This document shows positions 1-7,604 of a stretch of 34,261 bases of DNA, piece after piece. The notes under the pieces were generated by a model. That model saw only the letters and a list, made by a program, of their open reading frames with translations. It had not been told where the DNA came from and made no database searches. Numbering within the stretch: the stretch's first letter is position 1; each line of letters begins with the position of its first letter. Made by a program: the position numbers and the translations under genes. The stretch is from Acidimicrobiaceae bacterium (lineage in GTDB: Bacteria > Actinomycetota > Acidimicrobiia > Acidimicrobiales > RAAP-2): NCBI GenBank assembly GCA_003141815.1, contig PLNQ01000081.1:1-34261 (forward strand), given 5' to 3'.

Positions 1-21
1 AATGTCCCGACTCATCACACT

Positions 22-312
22 GTGGAGGTAAGAGGATTCGAACCCCTGACCCCTTGCATGCCATCGGCTCGAGGCCCGTTCACGACGGTTCAAATTGGTC
101 CAAACTGACTTCGTTTGCTGGGCTTTCAATTCATCTCCGTTCATCAAAATTCACTTCAATTCAATTCAACTGCTGAAGTTACTGCTGAAGCAAACCCCTT
201 GCGCGCGGTGCAAGGGTTCGAGGCAAAATGGCCGCCGAAGCGAAAAAACTGCCGAAGTACTGCTGAAGTCGTGCCAAATTGGCGATACTTGCACGGTGTG
301 CAAGGGGTCAAG
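22..312 (-). repeat. att-like repeat copy A: tRNA-Ala(GGC) 3' half plus arm
   Basis: Read on the minus strand, 64 down to 22 gives a tRNA 3' half. It has an anticodon loop with U33 and anticodon GGC (loop complement 58-64), 3' anticodon stem GCAAG, a 5-nt variable region, T-arm AGGGG/TTCGAAT, an acceptor strand near TACCTCC and discriminator A. The 5' half is absent because bases 65-69 do not pair with the stem, so this is a fragment and not a functional tRNA. To the right lies an arm with direct repeats TGCTGAAG(T) at 171, 183 and 261 and TGCCGAAGT at 250. It also holds two inverted repeats CTTGC-7 bp-GCAAG, at 198-214 and 288-304. Nearly the same arrangement recurs at 32954-33243. It is best read as an attachment-site half of a tyrosine-recombinase element, with arm-type repeats. 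That role is inferred. Confidence 0.7.
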
Positions 313-403
313 TGGGCATCCGCTTTCCACACAATCATCTTGCTAAAAAGAAACATGGTGGCCTGTTTCCCTTCCTTGGTTTTTGTGCATGTTCGCTGGA
401 ATA

Positions 404-955
404 TTAGAAGAGGTCTTGGTATTCGTCGAGATCTCCACCAGCCTCTTCGATAACTTCTTTGAGTTCTAACTTTGCTTGATTTCGCGCTCGTCCGTTGGAG
501 ATTGATTGTGCCGATGCGAGTTCACCGAAAATGGCCTTGGCATCCAAGATGTTGTCTGCCGTTAACGACGGTTTCGGGAGCAGAATCACGGTTCCATTTC
601 GTCCACGCGACTGATCATTGTCGAATCTCTTTCTAATTGCGGGCAAGTATGCGATTAGTTGGCCCCATTCAGTAACCGGGTCCTCAATGGGCCTCTTCCA
701 GGTAATGATCGAGAAGCCGGGCAGTCTTGAAAGTACATACATTTCTACGAGTTGTGTTCTCTGGGCGAGATCTCGCGTCACTAACGAGTCGAATCCGTTG
801 TGATGAGCAATCCAATAGAGCATCCAGTCTGGAGTACTTGAAGCAGAAACTTGTGGGTCGAAATCCGAAAGATGGACAACATCTAAGGAACTGTCTACGG
901 TTCGCACGGCAAACCCCGGCGGCTTGGGGAATCCTTGGTCCAAAAGAAGACGCAA
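404..955 (-). CDS. PIN-like toxin (DUF5615/VapC45-type)
   Basis: A 183-residue protein whose N-terminus MRLLLDQGFP resembles the Mut7-C/DUF5615 PIN-like fold, where an early Asp (D6) begins the acidic metal site. A second acidic region, LVTRDLAQRTQ, near residue 60 fits the 'threat of nearby access' segment of that family. Such proteins are predicted RNases acting as toxins. The TTG start at 955 lies one base after the TAA stop of the upstream gene (959-957), so the two are almost certainly translationally coupled with the antitoxin first. The order of a DUF433 protein followed by a PIN-like protein matches the M. tuberculosis Rv2018-Rv2019 (VapBC45) arrangement. The C-terminal third is charged and longer than in minimal family members. 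The pair is probably autoregulated, although no operator was recognised. Confidence 0.75.
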   Translation of the reverse strand: MRLLLDQGFPKPPGFAVRTVDSSLDVVHLSDFDPQVSASSTPDWMLYWIAHHNGFDSLVTRDLAQRTQLVEMYVLSRLPGFSIITWKRPIEDPVTEWGQLIAYLPAIRKRFDNDQSRGRNGTVILLPKPSLTADNILDAKAIFGELASAQSISNGRARNQAKLELKEVIEEAGGDLDEYQDLF

Positions 956-956
956 G

Positions 957-1673
957 TTAGGCGGCGAAACGGTCTAGAGGACGTTCTCTTCGCAGGCGCT
1001 GTTCGAGTTGATGCGCGTCAACAACGGAAGCGCGAGAAAGTCCTGGGAAGAGTTCAATTATTTCCTCAACTTCGAGGCCTCTCTCAGAGCGCAATGCATG
1101 GATCGACGAAGTGGGGATTCGCGTTTCCGTTATGCAAGGATCGCCAGCCATTACGAAAGGTGATATCCGAGTATGCGAGCTTGGGTTCCTAAGATCCGGT
1201 GCCCAGAGCTGATCGTGATTTCTGCTCAACTCTTCGATTGGTTCCAGAAGATTGAATGTTCGAAAGAGATCCGAGATGCTTTCGAAGGGAAGAATGCTAT
1301 GGCCACTCCTACGATCAATGCGCTCATCTTCGTATATGAGGCTGTGTCGATCTGCGTAAAGGAACTGGACTTCAAGTCCATTCGAAATTTGTGATTTCAA
1401 GTCCTGCACCTTCTCAGACGCGGGGTGCCGATCCATCCCACCTTGCCGGAGGAAAGCCAGCAGTCTTAGGAAAACGAGGTCACGATACGACCATGACTTT
1501 GGCACGTTGTCGTGAAAGTCTGCGGTGTAGACCCCGTTTCGAGACCACTCATAAAGAGTGCTATTCGGAATCCCAGAAAGTTGCGAAGTACGTGTCATGT
1601 TGTACTGACCGCGCGCGCGACGAAGCGCGATCGCAATGAATTTTTGGCGTTCGTTCACGTCAGAGGCTGTCAT
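957..1673 (-). CDS. DUF433 antitoxin with N-terminal HTH (VapB45-like)
   Basis: A 238-residue protein with two recognisable parts. Residues about 20-80 look like a MerR-type helix-turn-helix (TSQLSGIPNSTLYEW, then a tryptophan/arginine-rich second helix), which would bind the operon's own promoter. Residues about 165-230 match DUF433, including the segment GDPCITETRIPTSSI followed by a glycine-containing loop and a helix with VVDAHQLEQRLR. DUF433 proteins neutralise PIN-like toxins. Length and domain order agree with Rv2018 (about 239 residues). The ATG at 1673 is preceded only by a weak GGGA-type site. The toxin starts one base after this gene's stop. The pair sits between att-like copies A and B, so it is probably cargo of a small integrated element. 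Confidence 0.8.
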   Translation of the reverse strand: MTASDVNERQKFIAIALRRARGQYNMTRTSQLSGIPNSTLYEWSRNGVYTADFHDNVPKSWSYRDLVFLRLLAFLRQGGMDRHPASEKVQDLKSQISNGLEVQFLYADRHSLIYEDERIDRRSGHSILPFESISDLFRTFNLLEPIEELSRNHDQLWAPDLRNPSSHTRISPFVMAGDPCITETRIPTSSIHALRSERGLEVEEIIELFPGLSRASVVDAHQLEQRLRRERPLDRFAA

Positions 1674-1807
1674 AAGTTTCCCAGGTCCAACTTAGGCGGC
1701 TAACCAAGACTAATGGGCTTGATGGATTTGTCCAGGAATGGTACGGGATCCTGAATCGCGACGGGTATTGCCGTGACGTAATCTTTGCAAATGCATGGTC
1801 CATTCAA

Positions 1808-1960
1808 CCCTTGCATGCCATGCGGTCCTTTCCGGTTCGCCAATGTCTGCACGTGTTCGTAAGCGCATAAAATATTAGAGTTTGATTCCGCCGGCGTTCA
1901 TGCTTGACCGGGCGTAATCGCCGGCGTTGCTAAAGGCATTGCTAAAGGAATTGGTTAAGT
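1808..1960 (-). repeat. att-like copy B: core ATGCCAT and TTGCTAAAGG repeats
   Basis: CCCTTGCATGCCAT at 1808-1821 repeats the tRNA-Ala anticodon-loop core of copies A and E. The 7-bp segment ATGCCAT is at 1815-1821 and the left arm CTTGC is intact. The T-arm and acceptor part of the tRNA is not present to its left. About 105 bp further on are two tandem copies of TTGCTAAAGG (1927-1936 and 1939-1948), the same motif seen at 27394 and 32882. This looks like the other end of an integrated element, or a decayed att site. It ends the small toxin-antitoxin module that starts at copy A. Confidence 0.5.
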
Positions 1961-1962
1961 TG

Positions 1963-2150
1963 GCCCCTTTTAAGAGGCCTGTTGGTGCCCGTGGCGTCGA
2001 CCACCATTAGTTCGTCCACGACGCCTTGAGGACGCAACCTTTCACCGAGTCGGTAGAGCGGCATCCGCACGGCACGGTCGTGAACTTCATTGGGTGGTTC
2101 TTGGGCATGAATGTCATTGGTAGTTCCAAGGAGAGCCTTTCCTTCCTGTT
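1963..2150 (-). pseudogene. possible decayed coding remnant, unidentified
   Basis: The 640-base stretch between the antitoxin and the methyltransferase has no intact gene. On the minus strand one frame stays open for about 60 codons and has a protein-like composition, ending VVDELMVVDATGTNR and then a stop in the copy B arm. It has GC-rich third positions in its second half, like the coding genes around it. No start codon with a ribosome site is visible, and a different frame looks better upstream, as expected for a frameshifted or truncated gene. I do not recognise a family. The rest of 1674-2315 shows only copy B. Confidence 0.22.
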
Positions 2151-2315
2151 GCTTCTTGATTGAGTGAAACGGTTAATGGCATCAGCGATCTGTCCTGGTG
2201 ACCGAGGTCACATTGTCAGTTCCTTGACCGGACTGACGAACTCCTCGTGATTCGCGCCGACCCAATATCATCTGGGGTAATGGCTCGAATCAACGCGGAT
2301 TGGTAGTGAGGTCTG

Positions 2316-2939
2316 ATGGCTGAACCGCTCTCGGCTCAGATGATGTGGGATGACCGGTACCGTACCGAGGAATACGTGTACGGGACCGAACCGAATGCCT
2401 TCTTGCTCGAGAATGTTGACGAAATCCCTTCAGGTGACGTACTGTGCCTCGCAGACGGTGAAGGTCGCAATTCAGTGTTCTTGGCCAAACGAGGGCGGCG
2501 AGTCAGCGCCATTGATCTTTCGGAAGTAGGGGTGACCAAGGCGCGTGAATTGGCTCGGTCCCGTGGGGTGGACATCAACTTCGTGGTCGCCGACCTTCGG
2601 ACGTACGACATGGGAGTCGAGCGCTGGGGTGCAATCGTCTCGATCTTCGCCCATATGCCACCGAAGGTTCGAGCCGATGTTCATGCGCGTGTCGTGACGG
2701 CACTTGCTCCTGGAGGCGTCTTTGTACTGGAGGCCTATCGCCCAGAGCAAAAAGGGCGCGGCACGGGGGGTCCCTCGCTGCCCGAGATGATGATGAATCT
2801 CGAAGAGCTTCGTCGCGATTTCGTGGCTCTCGATTTGACAGTGGCCCGTGAGGTCGACCGCGACATTCGAGAGGGTCGTGGTCATCAGGGAATGGGGGCC
2901 GTGGTCCAACTACTTGGACGTAAGCCAATCGACTTGTAG
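2316..2939 (+). CDS. class I SAM-dependent methyltransferase
   Basis: A 207-residue protein with a Rossmann-like methyltransferase core. The opening segment MWDDRYRTEEYVYGTEPN is typical of TehB/thiopurine-methyltransferase-like family members. Motif I is LCLADGEGRNSVFLA (about 43-57), an acidic residue that would bind the SAM ribose follows in AIDLSE (about 65), motif II is FVVADLRTYD (about 86), and a motif III-type strand is GGVFVLEAY (about 138). The length suits the small stand-alone members of the family. The substrate cannot be read from the sequence. It lies alone, 290 bp before the catabolic genes, so a shared transcript is uncertain. The ATG at 2316 follows GTGAGGTCTG, a modest ribosome site. 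Confidence 0.85.
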   Translation: MAEPLSAQMMWDDRYRTEEYVYGTEPNAFLLENVDEIPSGDVLCLADGEGRNSVFLAKRGRRVSAIDLSEVGVTKARELARSRGVDINFVVADLRTYDMGVERWGAIVSIFAHMPPKVRADVHARVVTALAPGGVFVLEAYRPEQKGRGTGGPSLPEMMMNLEELRRDFVALDLTVAREVDRDIREGRGHQGMGAVVQLLGRKPIDL

Positions 2940-3230
2940 AGACTGGACGCGAACACTCGCGGGGGAGTGCTGTCCGCTGCCGCTCGAAAGCTCGCTGGCA
3001 GACTAAGGCGGGCGCGAAGGGCCCAAGCGGGTTATGCGGAAACCTGCACAGTTCGCACCAGTTGAGTGAAGACACGAGTGGGTTCTAGAAAGAGTGTTCG
3101 GGTATCCGCCTCACCCACCGCGTTTCGGGAAGGGAGACCGAACCAAAAGATTCCAAGCGGACGAAATAAGACGGATACCCCGCAAAGAAGATATAGGATA
3201 TGTGAGCTATTGCGGAGGTGGCGTGCAGCC

Positions 3231-4025
3231 GTGAGAGGTTCACCCTATTCGTATCTCTTCGTGCCCGCCACGAGACCCGATCAAGTGGCGAAGGCCGTTG
3301 CCCTCGATGTGGACGTCGTCATCGTTGATCTCGAGGACGCTGTCGGGCCGGGGGAGAAGAACAAGGCAAGGGGTATTCTCTCTGGTCTGGCCCCTGGCCG
3401 CAAGATTCACGTGCGAATCAACTCGCTGGACACCCGGTACTGGGAGTTAGACGTCAAATCGTGTTGCAACCTCGACTTTGTCGATGCCCTGATACTGCCA
3501 AAGGTGAAATCGTCCGACGAGTTTGGGCGTGTTCGAAGCGAACTCGCAAGCACCCTGCCCATCGTGGCTCTTATCGAAACACCACAGGGAATACAGGCTG
3601 TCGACCAGATTGCCAAGTCTGGCTTCGAACGACTGATGTTTGGAAGTGCTGACTACTGTGCCGCCATCGGAGCTACGCCAAGCAATGAACTCTTTTCCTA
3701 TCCCCGTTCGCGAATGGTGGTCGCATCGGCCGCTGCGGGACTTCCAGCACCAGTGGATGGTCCGACCACGAATTTCCGTGATTTGGAGCTGATCCGAGAA
3801 GACTTGGTTGCGGCGCGAGCACTTGGTATGGGGGGAAAGCTCTGTATTCATCCCGACCAATTGCCTGCAGTGCGAGAGGTCTTCGCGGCCCGTGAGAACG
3901 ACAGGGCTTGGGCGCAGGAAGTGATCGCCGCTGCCGAGTGCCATGCGGGTGAGGTGTTTTCTCTGCGCGGTCAAATGATCGATGAACCAATTATCGAAAG
4001 AGCGAGAAGGGTCTTACGGTCGTGA
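3231..4025 (+). CDS. HpcH/HpaI-CitE family acyl-CoA lyase
   Basis: A TIM-barrel lyase of about 264 residues related to the citrate lyase beta subunit and to citramalyl-CoA/malyl-CoA lyases. It should cleave a 3-hydroxyacyl-CoA to acetyl-CoA plus a keto acid. Visible landmarks are SYLFVPATRP at the N-terminus, VDLEDAV (about 32-38), the substrate-binding Arg in HVRIN (about 62), the metal-binding Glu in ALIETPQGI (about 115) and the metal-binding Asp in FGSADY (about 142). The open frame extends 55 codons upstream, but that part looks non-coding and the family begins here. I therefore chose GTG 3231, with GGAGG 12 bases upstream. The stop overlaps the next start in GTGA, so it forms an operon with the hydratase. 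A promoter-like TATAGGAT lies near 3193. Confidence 0.85.
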   Translation: MRGSPYSYLFVPATRPDQVAKAVALDVDVVIVDLEDAVGPGEKNKARGILSGLAPGRKIHVRINSLDTRYWELDVKSCCNLDFVDALILPKVKSSDEFGRVRSELASTLPIVALIETPQGIQAVDQIAKSGFERLMFGSADYCAAIGATPSNELFSYPRSRMVVASAAAGLPAPVDGPTTNFRDLELIREDLVAARALGMGGKLCIHPDQLPAVREVFAARENDRAWAQEVIAAAECHAGEVFSLRGQMIDEPIIERARRVLRS

Positions 4026-4882
4026 CTTCTATTCCTGACGCCAACGAAGTCGAGGAGGATTTCGACGTCGTGACCGATGCTTCTGCGCGCGCAACGCACG
4101 GTCTCTTCGACGCACTTGGTGATCCCCCGGGGACCGGTGATCCGCTACCTCCACTTTGGCACTGGATGGCTTTTTTGCCGCGCATCGCTCAACATGAAAT
4201 GGGCGCGGATGGCCACCCGCGTCGGGGCGACTTGTTCCATTCGGACGAATTTCCCCGCCGTATGTTCGCGGGCGCACGTCTGTCGTTTCCCGGGGTTGCT
4301 CGCGTCGGCGAACCCTTGACTCGCCACGCGAGGGTGAAATCAGTGGAGCGCAAGAGCGGTCGCTCGGGTGAGTTGCTGTTCGTCACCGTGACCATCGAAA
4401 TCCTCAGAGGGACCACGCCCGTCATACTCGAAGAGCAGGACATCGTCTATCGACCACTTGCGACTGGTGGAGCAACGTCTCTTCAAACGCCCGCACCCAA
4501 CACCGAAGACTGGCCCCTGCGACTCGGCCTGCCCACCGATCCCGTGACCCTCTTTCGGTACTCTGCTCTCACGTACAATGCGCATCGCATTCACTACGAC
4601 CGGGATTACGCAATGCAACACGAGGGTTACCCTGGTCTCGTCGTTCAAGGGCCCCTGCAGGCGATGGGGCTGGCGGAGGTGGCCCGGCGCCACGTTCCTC
4701 ATCGTTCCGTCGGAGCTCTCAGCTTCAGGGCAATGCGGCCGGCATTTGACGGACCTTCCCTGGAGCTCTGTGGTCGTCTTGGGGAACAAGGAATCTCCCT
4801 CGCCGTACTCGACTCGTCGTCGAGCGTGACCGTTTCGGCAAAAATCGTGTGGCGAGATGAAGAGAAACGACGGGACGGTTAG
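4022..4882 (+). CDS. MaoC/HTD2-like acyl-CoA hydratase (mesaconyl/itaconyl-CoA hydratase type)
   Basis: A 286-residue double hot-dog protein. The N-terminal half corresponds to a FAS1-like dehydratase region (WHWMAFLPR and the segment around RMFAGARLSFPG). The C-terminal half carries the hydratase motif FRYSALTYNAHRIHYDRDYA (about 179-198) followed by GYPGLVVQGPL. This is the pattern of the Meh/HTD2 group, which includes mesaconyl-C4-CoA and itaconyl-CoA hydratases. With the CitE-like lyase directly upstream (4-base overlap, GTG start) it makes a hydratase-lyase pair like the one that turns itaconyl-CoA into citramalyl-CoA and then pyruvate plus acetyl-CoA. Substrate identity is inference. 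Family assignment is firm. Confidence 0.82.
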   Translation: MTSIPDANEVEEDFDVVTDASARATHGLFDALGDPPGTGDPLPPLWHWMAFLPRIAQHEMGADGHPRRGDLFHSDEFPRRMFAGARLSFPGVARVGEPLTRHARVKSVERKSGRSGELLFVTVTIEILRGTTPVILEEQDIVYRPLATGGATSLQTPAPNTEDWPLRLGLPTDPVTLFRYSALTYNAHRIHYDRDYAMQHEGYPGLVVQGPLQAMGLAEVARRHVPHRSVGALSFRAMRPAFDGPSLELCGRLGEQGISLAVLDSSSSVTVSAKIVWRDEEKRRDG

Positions 4883-4884
4883 GG

Positions 4885-5295
4885 ATGCAGAAACGACTTC
4901 ATCATTTGGGATGGGCTGTCGCGTCGATCGCAGATTCGTTGCCGGTATGGAGCGAACTGCTGGGACTCCCAGACCTTGGATTTGAATCGTTTCCTGGCCT
5001 TGACGTGCAGTTTTTCGCCGCCGGTGAATGCATGATCGAACTGCTGGAGTCGAGTGGTGGCGACGCCACCGTTGACGCTGTTCTCGAACGCAATGGCGGA
5101 GGACTGCATCACCTAGCCTTCGGAGTGCCCGACGTCGCTGCTGCGCTGGAGGACTGCGCGAAGAAGGGATTGGAACTTTTGGATCAGGTTCCCCGGCTCG
5201 GCGCGCGAGGCACAATGATCGGATTCATCGATCCACATTGGCCCGACGGGACACTGGTGGAGTTCGTGCAGGATCCGACTTGGCAATTTGACTAA
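4885..5295 (+). CDS. VOC-fold epimerase/lyase-like protein
   Basis: A 136-residue vicinal oxygen chelate protein with two beta-alpha-beta-beta-beta modules. The expected metal ligands are all present: H7 (HHLGWAV), E52 (MIELLE), H76 (LHHLAFGV) and E126 (LVEFVQ). Length and spacing match methylmalonyl/ethylmalonyl-CoA epimerases. In this setting it could invert an alpha-stereocentre of an acyl-CoA before or after the hydratase. It starts 2 bases after the hydratase stop, with AGGGATG-like sequence just before the ATG, so it is the third gene of the operon. A glyoxalase-type or dioxygenase-type role cannot be excluded from sequence alone. Confidence 0.83.
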   Translation: MQKRLHHLGWAVASIADSLPVWSELLGLPDLGFESFPGLDVQFFAAGECMIELLESSGGDATVDAVLERNGGGLHHLAFGVPDVAAALEDCAKKGLELLDQVPRLGARGTMIGFIDPHWPDGTLVEFVQDPTWQFD

Positions 5296-5350
5296 TTACT
5301 CCGCAACGGGACCCAAGGTCACGCCCAAGCGTGGACTTTGACCCTACGAG

Positions 5351-5376
5351 GCATGGTGCTGGGGGACACACCGTGC
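5351..5376. terminator. weak hairpin between convergent genes
   Basis: GCATGGTG (5351-5358) and CACCGTGC (5369-5376) can form an 8-bp stem, with one G-U pair and a 10-nt loop, in the 139-bp gap between the VOC gene and the convergent CoA-transferase. No T-run follows on either strand. It could help stop transcription from either side, but the support is only structural. Confidence 0.3.
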
Positions 5377-5434
5377 AGAGGGATTCGCAATCGCCGGCTA
5401 CCGCGGGCAAGGATGCTTACTGACTCTGTCGCAC

Positions 5435-6655
5435 TTATACGACACCGCGTTTCACAAGATCGTCGATGTCGTCGTTGCAGTAGCCCAATTCGCTCAGGAC
5501 ATCGCGGGTGTGTTCGCCGAGTCCAGGGACGGGACCTAAAGAGCAAGTCCGCCCGCCCACGTCGATCGGAGGTCGCAGAAGATGGAGCGTTCCGCCGGGG
5601 CTGGCGACATCCTCCCATCGGTCGCGTTGGGTTAACTGGGGATGGTCCAAGACATCTCGAACGGTGTTGAGCGCCGCGTTCGCGATCAACGCCTTATCGA
5701 GTGCTGCGCGGACTTCAGTCGAAGAACGATTCTCAAAGGCAGCCTCGATGATCGCGGTCAGTTCTTCAACGTTAGCGACGCGCTCGGCGTTGGTGGAGAA
5801 TCGAGAATCGCACACCAGGTCAGGCCGACTCAGCACCTCTTCGCACAAGCGGGTCCATTCGCGGTTGTTCTGTATGGCGAGTTGCACGCACTCGCCGCCG
5901 CTCACCTTGAATGGGCCATAGGGAGCGATAGTGCCATGGCGGGCTCCGGTTCGCGCCGGATTGCGACCCGTGGCCGCTGTTGCGTAAAGCGGTTGACCCA
6001 TCCAGTCGATGATGCTGTCAAAGAGGCTGACTTGTACATGAACCCCGCAACCCGTGCGTGAGCGTTCAACGAGCGCGGCAAGGATTCCTGACGAAGCGTG
6101 CATCCCGGCGGCGATGTCGACGACGGAGATCCCGACTTTGGCCGGAGCTTCGGGCGTTCCAGTTACTGAGACGAGACCGGCTTCGCATTGGATAAGCATG
6201 TCGTAGGCGCGCCGGTGGGCGTAAGGACCGCCGGCGCCGTAGCCCGAGATGTCACACACTATGAGACCAGGATGCAAATGGTGGAGGGATTCATAATCGA
6301 GGCCTAATCGCGCCGCTGCCCCCGGAGCAAGGTTTTGGACGAATACGTCGGCCTTTGAAATTAGACGCTCGAGCGCCGCCCGCCCTTCTTCATTCTTGAC
6401 GTCCATGGTTACCGATTCCTTGGATCGGTTGAGCCAGACGAAGTAGGCGGACTGTCCACTCATGACGTGGTCGTACTCGCGGGCAAAGTCGCCACCGTCG
6501 GGACGCTCGATCTTCACGACGCGAGCGCCGAAGTCCGCCAAGTGACGCGTCGCTAATGGCGCAGCGACCGCCTGTTCAAGCGAGACGACCACGACGCCCG
6601 ACAGAGGCTTCTCACTAGATGGGGTAGAGAATACAGTGTCGCTGGAATCGTTCAT
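5435..6655 (-). CDS. CaiB/BaiF family (class III) CoA-transferase
   Basis: A 406-residue class III CoA-transferase. These interlocked dimers move CoA between carboxylic acids through an aspartyl-anhydride intermediate. The catalytic Asp is D152 in RAYDMLIQCEAG. Other hallmarks are LADFGARVVKIERP (about 39-52), WLNRSKESVTMD (about 74-85), DISGYG and the segment PAKVGISVVDIAAGM. It would activate the acid handled by the hydratase and lyase encoded convergently. CaiB/BaiF enzymes are the usual activators in itaconate, mesaconate and oxalate pathways. There is no clear ribosome site. Instead ATCATATATT, a possible -10 region, lies about 20 bases before the ATG, so a very short leader is possible. 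It is transcribed away from the deacetylase-fold gene. Confidence 0.88.
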   Translation of the reverse strand: MNDSSDTVFSTPSSEKPLSGVVVVSLEQAVAAPLATRHLADFGARVVKIERPDGGDFAREYDHVMSGQSAYFVWLNRSKESVTMDVKNEEGRAALERLISKADVFVQNLAPGAAARLGLDYESLHHLHPGLIVCDISGYGAGGPYAHRRAYDMLIQCEAGLVSVTGTPEAPAKVGISVVDIAAGMHASSGILAALVERSRTGCGVHVQVSLFDSIIDWMGQPLYATAATGRNPARTGARHGTIAPYGPFKVSGGECVQLAIQNNREWTRLCEEVLSRPDLVCDSRFSTNAERVANVEELTAIIEAAFENRSSTEVRAALDKALIANAALNTVRDVLDHPQLTQRDRWEDVASPGGTLHLLRPPIDVGGRTCSLGPVPGLGEHTRDVLSELGYCNDDIDDLVKRGVV

Positions 6656-6674
6656 ATATGAGAGAGAATATATG
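6653..6674. promoter_or_regulatory. AT-rich inverted repeat, candidate operator/promoter
   Basis: CATATATG and AATATATG flank a GAGAGA spacer between two divergent genes, giving a dyad of ATATAT arms. Read on the minus strand, ATCATATATT followed by CATATATG resembles ATCGTATATTGCATAT at 9737 and ATCGTATATGACATAG at 13211. It could be a shared operator of the GntR/FCD regulator encoded at 9010, or simply a -10 region. Confidence 0.35.
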
Positions 6675-6719
6675 ATTCACTCAGATCAAAGACTTCCCTT
6701 TACCATTGGAGGAAGATCC

Positions 6720-7604
6720 ATGCCCGCGCACTCAAGGCCACCCATTATCGGCGAACGCGCCCTGACGGGTTTGGGCAAACCGGCGAACGGCGGTCTACTG
6801 GTCCACGTGGTCTTGAACGTTGAGAGTTGGGCCTTCGATCGACCGATGCCGCGCAAGATCATCGGTGCCCCGCAGGGGATCGAGACGGTTCCTGATGTCG
6901 CGAATTTCAACTGGGTTGAATACGGAATGCGCGTTGGATTGCCGCGAATGATGCGCTCACTTTTAGAGAGGGAATTGCCGGTCAGCATTTCATTCAACGC
7001 GGGCGTGATTAACGATTATCCCCGGGCCACTCAAGAGCTCATCGAGACCGGCTGGGAGTTCGTCGGTCATGGACTGCGTCAAGAGACGTTGCACAAGGCC
7101 GAAGACGAACGAGCGGTCATAGAGCAGACGCTCGACGCGATCGCCGCGGTGACCGGCGTTCGGCCCCGCGGCTGGCTCGGACCTGGGCTGCAGGAGACCC
7201 ACGACACTCTCGGCCTGCTGGCCGACGCCGGCGTGAGCTACGTCCTGGACTGGGCCGTCGACGATCTACCTATTTGGCTCGAGACAACCACACGGCCCGT
7301 GCTCGCCGTTCCGTACTCACTCGAGTTGAACGACAGCGTACTTTTCGCCGCACATGATTACCCCGATTCCGAATTCGACCGACGCTTTGATGCCACCTTG
7401 GAGCGACTTGTCGTTGAGCTCGCGCAAGGACCGAAGATCATGGCGATTCCTCTACATCCTCACTTGATGGGTGTTCCTCATCGGATCGGGCAGTTGGAAC
7501 GCGCACTCGACGTGTTGCTCGCCACTCCTGAGGCGAACTTTCTCACGTCTGGTGCCATTTACGACTGGTACGTCGACGCGGAGAAGCAGGCGTTAGCGCG
7601 CTAG
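6720..7604 (+). CDS. polysaccharide deacetylase-fold (PuuE/HpPgdA-like) hydrolase
   Basis: A protein of about 294 residues with a NodB-type barrel of the subgroup that includes allantoinase PuuE and H. pylori PgdA. Landmarks are LLVHVVLNVESWAF, the WVEYGMRVGLPRMM segment, VSISFNAGVI, EFVGHGLRQETLH in place of a classical HxxxH metal motif, GWLGPGLQET, and PLHPHLMGVPHRIGQ near the end. Only one of the usual motif-2 histidines is clear, so the metal site is atypical. The ATG at 6720 has GGAGGA 6-8 bases upstream. The open frame extends earlier but would overlap the divergent promoter. Members often act on amide or ureide bonds of small molecules, which suits the amidases in this island. The substrate is unknown. 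It converges with and overlaps the PrpD gene by 4 bases. Confidence 0.78.
   Translation: MPAHSRPPIIGERALTGLGKPANGGLLVHVVLNVESWAFDRPMPRKIIGAPQGIETVPDVANFNWVEYGMRVGLPRMMRSLLERELPVSISFNAGVINDYPRATQELIETGWEFVGHGLRQETLHKAEDERAVIEQTLDAIAAVTGVRPRGWLGPGLQETHDTLGLLADAGVSYVLDWAVDDLPIWLETTTRPVLAVPYSLELNDSVLFAAHDYPDSEFDRRFDATLERLVVELAQGPKIMAIPLHPHLMGVPHRIGQLERALDVLLATPEANFLTSGAIYDWYVDAEKQALAR

Noticed and set aside
171-269. CRISPR-like array from repeated TGCTGAAG motifs
   Set aside because: The repeats are only 8-9 bp with irregular short spacing and no cas genes are present. Recombinase arm sites explain them better.
4340-5215. 291-residue minus-strand ORF opposite the hydratase and VOC genes
   Set aside because: It is Arg- and Ser-rich antisense of two clearly recognised genes and has no family features.
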